From Oncomelania hupensis (lineage: Eukaryota > Mollusca > Gastropoda > Littorinimorpha > Pomatiopsidae), in assembly GCA_036898135.1 (NCBI GenBank), contig CM072526.1:5906724-5970723 (forward strand): a stretch of 64,000 bases of DNA. The letters run 5' to 3'. Shown piece after piece: positions 12,470 through 24,708 of this stretch. The translations under genes were made by a program, and so were the position numbers. Every line of letters begins with the position of its first letter. The first letter of the stretch is position 1. The notes under the pieces are model-generated. The model made no database searches. It was not told where the DNA came from and saw nothing but the letters and a program-made list of their open reading frames with translations.

Positions 12470-12702
12470 TTTGTAGACTCCCTTGAAAGACAAATCCTAT
12501 ATGATTTGTTGCAGTCTTTCTGGCTTTGTTCAGTCTCCCTTGAAAGACAGATCCTATATGACATACTGCAGTCTGTGGCTTTGTTCAGTCTCCCTTGAAA
12601 GACAGATCCTATATGACATATTGCAGTCTGTGGCTTTGTTCAGTCTCCCTTGAAAGACAGATCCTATATGACATATTGCAGTCTGTGGCTTTGTTCAGTT
12701 CT
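12470..12702. repeat. 55-57-bp tandem repeat, four copies
   Basis: The unit contains cagtctcccttgaaagacag and atcctatatgacatattgca. Copies start at about 12478, 12535, 12590 and 12645. Confidence 0.92.
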
Positions 12703-13745
12703 GTCACTGTTTTGCTTCAGTGTGGTGTGCAAGCAGGAATCATCTATTGTTTGTCGAGCATTAACCGAATTGTGCAATATGACACTGTTAAATATACTCA
12801 ACAGATTATAAGAGAAATTATTTGAACTACTTCTTGAAATTTCTTTTAGTTTTTGTTTTTGTTGTTTGGTGTGCTTGTGTAGAGATGTGAGTTTTGATGT
12901 GTTTGGTGAGTCACACAGTTTTGTGTTCCAGCATTTTGGTTTTGGCTGTTGATTTTTGTAAGACCCAAACAATTAAAAAAAAAAGCACACATCTAAGCTT
13001 TATATTCGTATTATTTCTCCAGCGGTTCATTTTAAGAATCGGTTCTGTGCAATAGACCAGTACAGGCAGCTTTTTTTATTTGTAAAAGATGAAAAATTGT
13101 TTTGGAGAGTTTTTGAGCCCTCCCAACGCCCCAACCCTTTCTCCCCCCACCCCTCTCCTCTTTCCTCTCTTTTTCTCTCTCCCTCCTCCATCCTAGCCAC
13201 CCAAACCTGCTTTTCCTTTCCCCCCCAGCCCATTGTACATTGACCAAGGCAAGTGCTCAGGTGCCTGCAGATGGAGGAACATTCTATTTTCCAGCACTTT
13301 CGTTACGGCAGTGCCCAGGAGAAGGAGCACACATGTATTGATGCGCTTCACTAAAGTAGGACATGTTCCCTACACCAGCGTGGAGGCTAGGGGGGGGGGG
13401 GGGGGGGGAAGGAGTGTGGGTGGTTTATAATAGTAATATACATTGGAGTTTGGGATTTACAAACCTGCTTGGGGGATCAGACAAAATGCTCCTGGATTAT
13501 GCGTCTTCATTTTTCGGGGGAAGAAGATGCTCATAAATATCAATAAAAATGAATTTTTGTCATTGTTGATGACGGCGGTTTATGGGTGAATTTTAGCTGA
13601 TCTTTCATACGGATCAGGGGTGATTCCTCTTTCAACCAAGTTTTGGTCCTGGTTGGGCTCATTGCAGTGTGGTGGACCCTATAAACAATGACTAACTTTT
13701 GTTCCAAATGATATTTTGTTGGTTTGATCATTGTCTCTATAGTAT
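12703..13745. other. No gene; G-run and repeat fragment
   Basis: Holds a CT-rich patch (13125-13230), a G-run of about 19 (13390-13408), and at about 13590-13690 a fragment of the AATC-tail family (ttcatacggatcaggggtga). Nothing coding is supported. Confidence 0.5.
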
Positions 13746-14035
13746 GGGGTGCCGGATAGCGCAGTGGTTGGAGCACTCGCTACTGTGTCGTAAGATAAGC
13801 ACCGTCCAGCGCGGTTAGCACTTGGATGGGTGACCGCAACGTGAAGCGACAAATAACAACGCCCCCAGTTGACTCAACTGTGACAGAGTACCTACTCTTT
13901 TAAGGGTGGGGGAAGGTAAAGCAGCGAGGGAGAGAGATGGGCATCATCCTCATTACGCTGGCCCAAGATAAGTATTATCTCCAACATCACGCTCCCCTTC
14001 GGCCACAAGGCTATGGGACTACCTTTACCTTTACC
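13746..14035 (+). mobile_element. SINE with a 5S-rRNA-like segment, copy 1
   Basis: The head has a pol III A-box-like TAGCGCAGTGGTTGG (13757). Further on, ggttagcacttggatgggtg (13813) closely resembles the 3' part of animal 5S rRNA (GGTTAGTACTTGGATGGG...). The body contains tacctactctt and ttacgctggcccaag, and the tail is a (CTTTAC)n run. About 290 bp. The second copy at 14973 matches along its length, so the boundaries are well defined. Confidence 0.85.
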
Positions 14036-14540
14036 TTTTTTTAAACCTCTATAGTATTATGGTTATTTACCAACACGACCCTTTGCTCACCTCTCTCTTT
14101 TTGACTGGCATTCATAGCAGTCTGTGTCTATGTACTCTCCCCCCCACCCTCCCCCATTTTTTTGTCTCCAGATTTTTGTCAATCTGTGTGAGATGAGTCC
14201 TAAATATCCAAAAATTACATTAAAAAATAAAAAATTTTGTCCGCCTGTCTTTCGCCGTCCGTCTGTGCTAAACATGCAAGTGGATTAATATCTCCAAACC
14301 TATTTCAGCAATCACAATCAATATTGGTAAGATGGTGTATGAGACCTCATAAATGATCAGTGAATGAATGACTTCACTTCAAGGTCATGGTCACAAGGTC
14401 AACAAATGTTAGTCAAAAAAATGAAAATTTTTCCCCAAAATTTCATTTTAAAAAAATATATTGAACTTGTGATTTTTTTATGCATGATAGATATTAATGA
14501 GATACACATAGTGTGCAAATTTAGTCAACCTCATTACAAG

Positions 14541-14690
14541 GTCAAGTGGCCGGTGGAGGGCATTCAATTTTCCCACTGGGGTTGTTTCAGCAGATCTTTT
14601 ATGCGGATCGGGGGTTGTCCGGTCCTGATTTGGCTCGGAAGAGTCCGCTGGACCTAAAGCAACAATAAATCAATCAATCAATCAATTACA
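14541..14690 (+). mobile_element. AATC-tail family, 5'-truncated copy
   Basis: Contains only the 3' portion: gtggccggtggagggcattc, atgcggatcgggggttgtcc, cctaaagcaacaa, then (ATCA)n at 14666-14687. The 5' truncation and simple tail are what an RNA-mediated copy would show. Confidence 0.85.
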
Positions 14691-14972
14691 AGGTCAAGGT
14701 CACTGGATCTGTCCATAGTCGGCCTGTATAGGTACTTTGAAGTGCCCTTGACCCTAAACTATGAGAAATATAAAGACCACACTTGTTGTAGAGATGATAG
14801 ATTGATCTTTCATATATGTTCCATTGTTGCATTGATCTTAAAGGTCAAGGTCATTTTAGGTCTTGCAAAAACATGGAAGGAAGAAAGGAATTAATACAGT
14901 GCATCTAATTGGGGTGTTTGTACATTTGTATTTTACCACGGATCAACAATTACTGTACGTAAGGAAGATTAT

Positions 14973-15270
14973 TTGGGGTGTCGGATAGTGCAGTGGTTGG
15001 AGCACTCGCTACTGTGTCGAAAGTGAAGCACCGTCCGGTGCGGTTAGCACTTGGATGGGTGACCGCTAAGGTGTGAAGCGACAAACAACAACGCCCCCAG
15101 TTGACTCAACTGTGATTGAGTACCTACTCTCTTGAGGGTGGGGAAGGTAAAGCAGCGAGGGAGAGAGTTGGGCATCACCCTCATTACGCTGGCCCAAGAT
15201 AAGTGTGATCTCCAACATCACGCTCCCCTACGGCCACAAGGCTATGGGACTACCTTTACCTTTACCTTTT
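14973..15270 (+). mobile_element. SINE with a 5S-rRNA-like segment, copy 2
   Basis: Matches the copy at 13746, including the A-box-like TAGTGCAGTGGTTGG, the 5S-like ggttagcacttggatgggtg, and the (CTTTAC)n tail. Confidence 0.85.
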
Positions 15271-16903
15271 AAGTAAGATTATGCTTTGCACAATTGATCA
15301 GTGATAGCACGCCTGCATTATTTGGTTCCTCACAACCCTGGGATAACCTGATGGGCTGGGGGTGGAGACAAGAGACACAGTAAAGCTTGCTCTACCTTCA
15401 AAATACATGTAAACTGACCCTACCCATTTCTCACTGTAGGAATAACACTTTGGTTTTGTTGTGCTGTCTTTTGTGTTATGAGTTTAGAGTTTTTGCTCAT
15501 TTTGGGGTTATGAATGATCATATTTTTGTTGTGACTGTTCTGACTGTTTTTGTTTTTTTGAGTGTGCGTGCAAATTTCTCAGTGTGTTTTTTGTTTGGTA
15601 TTTTTTTATGTAAAAAACTGAAAGACGTCATTGGCCAAGCTTTTGTTTTTGATTGTGGACTTTTTGTTGACATTTTGAATTTTTTTGGTCATGTTTTTCA
15701 GTTAAGAGTTTGAGTCTATATTACAGATCTGCTTGGTTTGAAGTCTAGGTTGTGGTTAGGTTTTTGATCTGATCCGAGTTTTTTGGTGTGTCTGATGTGA
15801 GAGTAAGAATGTTCTAGTGAAAAGTATGACATTTGTTTGTGTGGGTGTTCTCAGTCATCAATGAATTCCAGATGGTTGAGCTTTTTTGCAGAATTTTACA
15901 GTCCAGAAAATCCTCAGTATTGAAAAGTTCTTTGTGTAGAGAGATATTATAAACATCGACAGTGCTGCCTATCAGTTTAAGAATTTATGTAAGTAGTGGG
16001 TTGGTTAGAATTGTTAATATGTTTAATATATATTTGAAGGTTCGGCCAAAATATGACCAAAAATAAAATAAATTCTGTTTTAGATCTTGTGTAATAGTAT
16101 TAAATAATTCATTGTTAATATTTTTGTGTTTGAAACACCAGAGGTTTGAAGTTACAAATAAAAGTTGGTGTCATCAGCTGTAATCAAGATTGTTGACATA
16201 TTTATCGTCCTCTGTATCACAATGGAACAACACCCCTCCAGACAACAAGGCATGGAATAAACATATCAAACAATTCAAACACTGATGATCAGTGATCCAT
16301 TATGACATAACAGTATCAGAACGTTTGTCATAGAAATAATGGTATGAAATTTTAACATGGCCTAGCCAACCTTTAAGATTTGCAATGATGCGAGGGTGGT
16401 TCATGAAGAAAGAAGTGTGGTGGTGGTCAGAAAGTTTGAGAGGTGTATGTGTAAATACGTGTAAACGCTACGATTGATACAGATCATGCATTAGTAGTTG
16501 GATCAGTGTTTGTCAATGTCAGTGGTGTTGCCGCTTTCGTTGTGAACGATAATTTTGTGTTTCTACAGATGGTTCTGAGGTAATTGAGTGATGGTGACTT
16601 TACCAAAATTGTAGAAAATGAGTATGGGCGGCAACAGCAAGTTTTTTTGATTGTCAGTGTGGGAAGTGAACATGAGTTTTTATGTTGGTGTGAACAATAA
16701 TTATGTTGTTATGTATGTCTGATGGTTCTAATCAGTAGGACATGTTATCAACAAATTTTGTATTTTACTCTTTTTGTTTTTGTTTTGTGGCCATTAACAG
16801 GATTGTGATGACTGGTATAAATGATTCAATTGCGATTGTGGGATAATAATGTATTTTTTGTTTAGTTTTTTTTCTGAACATCACACAATTGAGGGAGAGA
16901 GAA

Positions 16904-16948
<45 letters not shown>

Positions 16949-18971
16949 CAGAGAACAAGTGTGTCTGCTAGTGATAAAGTGATTGTATCTGACTTGAAAA
17001 TTAGCTGTTATTTTGTGAGCGGTTGTTGGGACATTTTGCGACTGGATGGATGTGACGGTATTTTATAACTGGCAACGTTTGAGTGTGGAGTAATGAGAGC
17101 GAGAGCTAGACTGGCAGTAAATGATCTACGGAGGTCTGGATGGTAGGCGAATACACAGACACTTCTCATGTTGAGACGAAGGGGCATTTTCTTTTCTGCT
17201 ACTGTTGCTGGCTCGGTTGTATGTACAATGAAATGAACGATGCCAGGATTCCTACACAAAATGTTTTGAGGAGTGGTTATAGGGGAAGCCAGTTGATGTA
17301 TTATTACTTACTATTATCATTCTACCGTTCTGATTATTATTATTATTATGACTTAGCCTGTTTGTCCTTCAGATGCTGCGGAGCCGATAATTATTTATTT
17401 GAGTATTTATTAATTTATTGAGTCGTTGTTCTGGCCAACTACTTGCATCTGAATGAATTTCAATGACGTACGTTTTATGTTTGTGTTCCGAGCGGGGCAA
17501 GCGGACCCGCAGCTGGCTCTTTTTCTTCTGTATCAACTTGTTGATGGATTTGTGTCATTATAATAGACATGTCTTTCCTGTTTTTTGTATTGGCTGTCGC
17601 GTTTTTGGGGGAGGGCTGAGGGAGGGAGGGAGGGGAGGAGAGAGAGAGAGACAGAGAGCGTGCATGCATGAGCGATGGCTGTTTAAACAGAACTGTAATT
17701 TTGGGGAGCAAGAGATTACTACCTGTGTACATTTAATTGCTCTTTTCTGCGTCAACCCTCATGACATGTGATACTAACTGTACAAGACTAAACTTCATTC
17801 TTTCAGAGTATACTTATTAGCGCTGGGCAGTTGGAGACAAAAAAACACCACCACCACCACAAATACACATTTTTCATGTTTAAAATTAACTCGCATCCAT
17901 TCTTTTTTGATTTTGTTATCTTTCAAACGTGTTACTATTTTTTTTGTTCATTTTAATCTTTTAAGTCATGGTATGATTTTTGGTTGTTTTTAATCTTTAC
18001 AAACGTGTTAAGATGTTTTGTTCTTTTAATCTTTCAAAAGGTGTTACGATCGTTTAAAAATCATTATTTTTAAAAATTTATTTGCCTCTTTTGCATATCA
18101 TTTCCTTTTTCTGTTTTTTTTAATTTAATTTTTAAATTTTATTTGTTAAGATGTTATGTCTGTTCCTGTGATACGGAGTGCATCAATTTTTATTTTTGTC
18201 TTACGTTCTCAGTGCAGCGTTAACATTGAGGAGACCGCGTCTTGTATTACAAGGGCTCCTACTCTATGTGTAAGTGATTAAAATAGCCTGGGGAAATCAG
18301 GATTCATGTTCTTGCCTTTTTTCGTTGGCATAAATGAATGAATGGTGCGAGAGTGACTTTGATTTTTCAACAATTGTTTTTCATCGATATGAATGCTTAT
18401 GTAAGAACGAGTGAAAAGACCTGTACTTTGAATTACGTGGGTGTTGTGTGTGTGTTGTATATATAACATTATCATAATTCACAGAAAAATGCTGCATGCT
18501 AAAAAACACATTACAACAATGTAAAAAAAAAATATTAAAAAAAAATAATATATACAAAATAAATTAATATAAAAAATAAATTATTTACCACAAATATAAA
18601 ATATATTTTAAAAAAGCCTGATGTTTACAATTTTGTTTGCTTTACAAATTAATTTTGTTAAACATTTACTGAATACACACACACACACATCTATGAAATA
18701 GATCCCAAACTGAACACACACATACAAATCTATGAAATAAGCAAAGTCGAATTTTTTTTTTTAATGCTTTGAAATTCTGTTTCTTCAAAAAAAGCAAGAC
18801 ATGTAAAGTAACAATACCAAAAGTTCATCATTTGACGATTTTTAGTAATGAAATTTAACCCCTGAAAACTATCTCGGTATAAAAATAAATAAAAAATTTA
18901 AAAGTAAATAAAAGCGATCTCAATTTTGGTAAGTTCTTCCACTATTGGAATAAAGAATGTTTGACTCGACT

Positions 18972-18979
<8 letters not shown>
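15271..18979. other. No gene seen
   Basis: AT-rich and GT-rich sequence. Contains (GA)n at about 16900-16948, a GA-rich patch at 17615-17660, and many short frames without splice support. The longest, at 15387-15713, is Phe- and Val-rich and looks like translated GT-rich DNA. Confidence 0.5.

Positions 18980-19019
<40 letters not shown>
18980..19019. repeat. (TA)n microsatellite
   Basis: About 19 TA dinucleotides, directly followed by the element at 19031. A short (TA)n also lies on the other side of that element (19466-19482). Confidence 0.95.
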
Positions 19020-19020
<1 letters not shown>

Positions 19021-19030
19021 TCTTATACGC

Positions 19031-19454
19031 ACCGGAATGTGTCAACATTTTACTTTGTGACGGAAAGAGCGCTATTTAAGGGGAAGGGTTCGGGTAAGGG
19101 TTAGTTGCAGTTCTATCACTAGCCCTTGCCCTAACTCTTTCCGCTCTTTCCGTCCCAAAAACCCATCTGCCTTCTTGGATTCTTAAATTGTATGAAACCA
19201 AGTGAGGACGCTATCCGGCGTCAATAAACGGTTCGAAAATATTCCCAAACGGTTCGCAAAAGTCTCCTGACCTAGATACAACTAAGCGTGACCTAATTCG
19301 TCGCCTAGAGGGGACGAAAGTTGCTTTTTTCTCAAGTTTCCGTAGCTACTTTAAGTTCTCCCGTAATCTGTCAACTTGCGATGTTGACACTTTCCGGGAG
19401 GCCGTATCACAACGGCCGTTGTACTAACGGTTGTGCAGGTTGACACATTCCGGT
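19031..19454. mobile_element. 424-bp non-autonomous inverted-repeat element
   Basis: The termini are perfect inverted repeats: ACCGGAATGTGTCAAC at the left and its complement at the right (19439-19454). The element sits between two (TA)n tracts. An internal imperfect hairpin pairs gacggaaagagc near 19060 with its complement near 19155; its arms carry telomere-like gggttcgggtaagggttag and tagcccttgccctaactc. There is no coding capacity. A MITE is the best description; the superfamily is not identifiable. Confidence 0.8.
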
Positions 19455-19721
19455 AAATATGAGACTATATATATATATATATAGAAAGTTATCTCTGAAA
19501 TCAACCAGTCGCAACTTTCCTTGGTTCAAAATAACTTTGGATTTTGGGGGGATGATCATTCGTCTCTTTATTGTTCACAATTTTCAATACAGCAAACTTG
19601 ACACTGTTGTCAAGTATACACAACATTCCTCAGTTCAGATATTACAATTATTGTACAAATGTTTCCCAACACAGTAATACGGTATAAAAGTGTGAAAGAA
19701 ACACAAATGGTGAGACCCCAA

Positions 19722-21442
19722 CCTTTCATTAGGTTTAGGACAGGGCAACTAGTGTACAGATGAAGATTAGGTTTAGAACAGAGCAACTAATGTACAGATA
19801 AGATTAGGTTTAGGACAGAGCGACTAGTGTACAGAGGAAGGTTAGGTTTAGGACAGAGCGACTAGTGTACAGATATGATTAGGTTTAGAACAGAGCAACT
19901 AGTGTACAGATAAGATTATGTTTAGGACAGAGCAACTAGTGTACAGATAAGATTAGGTTTAGGACAGAGCGACTGGTGTACAGAGGAAGGTTAGGTTTAG
20001 AACAGAGCAACTAGTGTACAGATAAGATTAGGTTTAGGACAGAGCGACTGGTGTACAGAGGAAGGTTAGGTTTAGAACAGAGCAACTAGTGTACAGATAA
20101 GGTTAGGTTTAGAACAGAGCAACTAGTGTACAGATAAGGTTAGGTTTAGAACAGAGCAACTAGTGTACAGATAAGGTTAGGTTTAGGACAGAGCAACTAG
20201 TGTACAGATAAAGTTAGGTTTAGGACAGAGCAACTAGTGTACAGATAAGGTTAGGTTTAGGACAGAGCAACTAGTGTACAGATAAGGTTAGGTTTAGGAC
20301 AGAGCAATTAGTGTACAGCAGTAGATTAGGTTTAGGACAGAGCGACTAGTGTACAGATAAGGTTAGGTTTAGGACAGAGCAACTAGTGTACAGAGGAAGG
20401 TTAGGTTTAGGACAGAGCGACTAGTGTACAGAGGAAGGTTAGGTTTAGGACAGAGCGACTAGTGTACAGAGGAAGGTTAGGTTTAGGACAGAGCAACTAG
20501 TGTACAGAGGAAGGTTAGGTTTAGGACAGAGCGACTAGTGTACAGATAAGGTTAGGTTTAGGACAGAGCGACTAGTGTACAGAGGAAGGTTAGGTTTAGG
20601 ACAGAGCAACTAGTGTACAGAGGAAGGTTAGGTTTAGGACAGAGCGACTAGTGTACAGAGGAAGGTTAGGTTTAGGACAGAGCGACTAGTGTACAGAGGA
20701 AGGTTAGGTTTAGGACAGAGCGACTAGTGTACAGAGGAAGGTTAGGTTTAGGACAGAGCGACTAGTGTACAGAGGAAGGTTAGGTTTAGGACAGAGCGAC
20801 TAGTGTACAGAGGAAGGTTAGGTTTAGGACAGAGCGACTAGTGTACAGAGGAAGGTTAGGTTTAGGACAGAGCGACTAGTGTACAGAGGAAGGTTAGGTT
20901 TAGGACAGAGCGACTAGTGTACAGATAAGGTTAGGTTTAGAACAGAGCAACTAGTGTACAGAGGAAGGTTAGGTTTAGAACAGAGCAACTAGTGTACAGA
21001 TAAGGTTAGGTTTAGAACAGAGCAACTAGTGTACAGATAAGGTTAGGTTTAGGACAGAGCGACTAGTGTACAGAGGAAGGTTAGGTTTAGAACAGAGCAA
21101 CTAGTGTACAGATAAGGTTAGGTTTAGAACAGAGCAACTAGTGTACAGATAAGGTTAGGTTTAGAACAGAGCAACTAGTGTACAGATAAGGTTAGGTTTA
21201 GAACAGAGCAACTAGTGTACAGATATGATTAGGTTTAGAACAGAGCAACTAGTGTACAGATATGATTAGGTTTAGGACAGCAACTAGTGTACAGATATGA
21301 TTAGGTTTAGGACAGAGCGACTAGTGTACAGATAAGGTTAGGTTTAGGACAGAGCGACTAGTGTACAGATAAGGTTAGGTTTAGGACAGAGCGACTAGTG
21401 TACAGAGGAAGGTTAGGTTTAGGACAGAGCAACTAGTGTACA
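19722..21442. repeat. 38-39-bp minisatellite, about 45 copies
   Basis: The unit is built on ggttaggtttaggacagagc plus gactagtgtacagaggaa. Units differ at a few binary positions: gataag or gaggaag, gcgact or gcaact, and ttaggaca or ttagaaca. Runs of like units indicate local duplication. The strand shown is rich in TTAGGTTTAGG, a telomere-like sequence, though it is not a true telomere repeat. Confidence 0.96.
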
Positions 21443-21493
21443 GATGAACATTTTCTGTAGCAGAACACCACCACTCAAAAGCTACATTTTCAG

Positions 21494-21718
21494 AATGCCA
21501 CTCTTACTAGTGTGCGCTACAGTTATGAAAACACGTCCGAGTTGTGTTTGTTAGCCAGCCTGACCACACAGCTGTTTCTACTCTGGGAGCTTCTTCAGGG
21601 TCGAGGGGCTGGCGAGACAAGGAAAACTTGGCTCATGTGCCATCGCAGGACTGTCTCAACAGCCTGTCAAACGAACAAGACAGTTTGCCTGCCAAAGTTT
21701 CCTCTTGTGAGCTGCTAA
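21494..21718 (+). CDS. Open frame after an acceptor-like site, doubtful
   Basis: After acattttcag at 21484-21493, a frame stays open for 74 codons to a TGA at 21716. It includes YENTSELCLLASL and QLFLLWELLQGRG. The stretch is GC-richer than its surroundings. It is followed by gtgctatataaa and an (ATT)n tail, typical of the 3' end of a LINE-like retroposon, so a repeat fragment is as likely as an exon. I do not recognise the protein. Confidence 0.15.
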   Translation, partial: NATLTSVRYSYENTSELCLLASLTTQLFLLWELLQGRGAGETRKTWLMCHRRTVSTACQTNKTVCLPKFPLVSC

Positions 21719-21735
21719 AATGGTATTGGTACTGA

Positions 21736-22365
21736 ATGCGTGAGTACTGAGCTTTGAACTGATATTGTTCATTGGGAAAAAGTGCTATATAAATTAATAT
21801 CATTATTATTATTATTGTACATGTTTGTTAACGATTCATTCTTATGTCAGACACATACACCATTGCATGGAATGTGTGTAATGTGCCTTCTAAAAATCCA
21901 TATATTCCTCTCATCAGATTATACACACGCAACATTGCTCGGCGAGACTGTCCAGCCAATTACAGTCTTCGGTCATATATAGACATAATATTCACAACAT
22001 TCAACAGTAAAACTGTATTGTACAATCCGCAAATATTTTCGAACATCTACATTCTTCTTCTGTCCGATATAATTACATTGCTCGCGCGTAGACGCGTACA
22101 AATGTTTCCTAACAATCTGTGCAGAAAATCCAATTAAACCAAGTACACAAAAAGGTATATGTTTAATCTAATCAAATCACAAAAAAGTACTAAAGATGTA
22201 TCAAAGAATTTTGTTTTAACCAATCGAATTATATGAAGTACTGATCAAAATGTCAGGAGCGCAATTAGCTCAATGGTGTACGCCGTACAAATTATACCAA
22301 GTACTGAAAAGGTATATTTTGACCTTTACTGAAAAAAAGAAAAATCAAAAAATCCAATAGCACCA
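21736..22365. other. No gene seen
   Basis: AT-rich sequence starting with a retroposon-like tail (gtgctatataaa then (ATT)n at 21783-21818). Nothing else assignable. Confidence 0.5.
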
Positions 22366-22607
22366 GCGACCGCTGTGGCTGAGTGGTCCAAGGTGGGACT
22401 AACTTGCCTTGTCCACAGGCAACAAACCATTTGTGCCTGGCAACTGTGGGATCGATCCAGCATCTGGTCGTTATGTTTCTTCGAATATTATTTACTTTCT
22501 ACTCGGGCAACATCTTGGAGGTTTTCTCTGGGTACTCCGGTTTGCACCCCCAGCAAAATGCCAAAAACATAAACCAATATTAGGTAGGTTGGGTTTGGGC
22601 GAGCCTG
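22366..22607 (+). mobile_element. tRNA-derived SINE fused to LINE sequence
   Basis: The head resembles a Ser/Leu-type tRNA gene: A box TGGCTGAGTGG (22377) and B-box-like GGGATCGATCC (22447). The body has ctctgggtactccggtttgc (22526), shared with the SINEs at 41544 and 42460, and ends in ggtaggttgggtttgggcg, at which point RTE coding sequence begins. Confidence 0.8.
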
Positions 22608-23700
22608 TATGACGAGGCTACCAGTGCAGTCCTCCACAACAGCGCCATCGTGAACTGGTTCAGAACAACAATCGGTGTGAGTCAAGGATGCCTACTCTCT
22701 CCAACACTCTTTAACGTCTTTCTAGAGTTCATCATGTTAGATGCCCTTTGCAGATGATCACAAAGGCATAGTCAGTACAGGGGGTAGGGCAATCTCCAAC
22801 CTCCATTTTGCGGATGACATTGATGGATTGGCTGGAGAAGAACAAGAACTTGAACAGCTGGTACAGAGGCTTGACACCACCTCCAGAGCCTATGGAATGG
22901 AAATAAGTGCAGAGAAGACCAAATTGATGACCAACAACCCCAATGGCATCAATATGGACATCAAAGTCCAAGGCCAATCCCTCAATACAGTGAATCCTAT
23001 CATATCCTGTAACTCAAAGGACGTTGGGGCACCACAGATGATCGTTTAATAAGTGTACTCCATCTTTCTCTGTCCTCAGCAACCCTCATGGCTTCGCTCG
23101 GTGTCAAGCCAGTCCATTGTCGAATGTTGTTCCCCCACCTCTTTTTCAGAACAAAAATCACACTGAATAGTTTTAAATATTTAGGAGCCATTGTATCATA
23201 CAATGGGTTCGACAGGAAGTCCTCTCTAGGATTGCACAAAAAATGCGGCCCTGACAAGGTTGAAGCCCATTTGGAAAGACAGGACCATTGGTCTACATTC
23301 CAACGTAAGGCTGCTGCGCTCCCTTGTCATCTCCATCTTCCTATACGCTTGTGAAACATGGACCCTCACAGCAGATCTACAACGAAGAATACAAAGCATG
23401 GAGATGAGATGCTACAGAAGGCTTCTGGGCATTTCCTATACCCAGCACATCACCCAAGACAGACCATCACCCAAGCCATTGGACAACACAATGACATGTT
23501 CACAGTGGTGAAGAAACGGAAACTCCGATGGTATGGCCACGTCACCAGAGAATGGACTAGCTTGACACTGAGCGAAGCCATGCGGGTTGCTGAGGACAGA
23601 GAAAGATGGAGTACGTTGGCTAAATGATCATCTGTGGTGCCCCAACGACCTTTGAGTTATGGGATAGGATAGAGATTTGGGCGTGCAACAGGCTGCGACT
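22608..23700 (+). pseudogene. RTE-type LINE, truncated and rearranged reverse transcriptase
   Basis: Decayed 3' half of a non-LTR retrotransposon. Translating across frameshifts gives ordered RT landmarks: IGVSQGCLLSPTLFN (about 22670), the catalytic NLHFADDIDGL at about 22798-22830 (the ADD of the palm), AYGMEISAEKTK, then YLGAIVS, LYACETWTL, and KRKLRWYGHVTR near 23516. These fit the endonuclease/RT proteins of the RTE clade. The 5' end is missing and replaced by SINE sequence. Between 22999 and 23145 an inverted piece of the element's own 3' region is inserted. The 3' end runs through tttgggcgtgcaacaggctg to an AT-rich tail near 23740. It cannot be functional. Confidence 0.9.
22999..23145 (-). 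repeat. Inverted fragment of the LINE 3' end
   Basis: The block starting aactcaaaggacgttggggc and containing tttctctgtcctcagcaacc is the reverse complement of RTE 3' sequence like that at 23560-23665. It interrupts the RT frame and forms a possible stem with the downstream copy. Confidence 0.85.
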
Positions 23701-24708
23701 ACGGGGCGGCCTAGAATTTCCCAATAAAAATGGACAATAAAGTTTCAAAAATCTAACAAAGAAACAAAAATCAAAACAAAAAATTAAACTTTTTGAGGCC
23801 CTCTTGCTTGTCATCTACTAGAAGTGGTTTTGACAAAATATCAAGTCACAAATTGTGTTTATTGATTCCACAACAATGTTCATCGCACCGAGTTTCCTAC
23901 ACTAGTTAATAATATAATTTACAAGACGTCATATATAATAAATTGATGGTTGTACATGATGGCCAGCCAATGGATCACATCGCAATACATACATACTTGA
24001 GTAAAGTAAAGGTTGGTTAAAGGTTTGACACTGAACTCCAGATGACGATGTAGAAACAAGGAACAGTAACTCATTGTGAAGTCTTCATTGGGAACCGAGT
24101 TATAGTTCTTTTGTACTTGATTTCTTATTTGATTTCATGGAACAACCGAAGTTTGGCATCCCTGTGACTTGTCATTTTATGACAATAGAGCACAGAAAGA
24201 TTAAAAAAATATAAAATGAATAACAACGTCCACCCACACACAAACTAAAAACTACATTTTGACAAAGAGAGATCTCTCATTGCACAGCCCACATTTGCAC
24301 TACAAGTCATCAGTACAAATATTGCATGCACAATTTCACCAACAGTGAATTGCTGAAACGAACGGACACAAGGCTGCTCATGTTAACTGTAAAGAAAAGA
24401 CCTAATTATCTGTTCTACTATTAAGTAATTCTATAAGCACAGACTGTTTTACACACCAAGTAATGTTTTGAAAAAAAAACAATGTATGCACCAGTTGACT
24501 TTTAAAAAATCATTAAAAAATACAAATGTTAATAGATCTGCATGACATTTTGTATGCTTGTATAGAATCAAATAAGGTACATGAGAAGTTTTAAACAAAG
24601 TGTTCAGTTTACGTTGGTGGTGGTGATGGTGACATTGTGGCTGTTGCAGTAGATGCTGCTATCCAACTTTATAATATTGTAAGTCACTGATAGCGTGCGT
24701 TGGAGTGC
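23701..24708. other. No gene seen
   Basis: AT-rich; ends with a small GGT/GTG-rich patch near 24615-24645. Nothing coding is supported. Confidence 0.5.

Noticed and set aside
13813..13840. A 5S rRNA gene
   Set aside because: Only about 25 bp resemble 5S. It lies in the middle of a SINE with repeated copies.
15387..15713. 108-codon Phe/Val/Leu-rich frame as a membrane protein
   Set aside because: The surrounding DNA is uniformly T- and G-rich, which produces such residues. No start context, splice sites or recognisable motifs.
22741..23627. Several separate genes at the RTE region
   Set aside because: Read together, the frames are consecutive pieces of one frameshifted reverse transcriptase.
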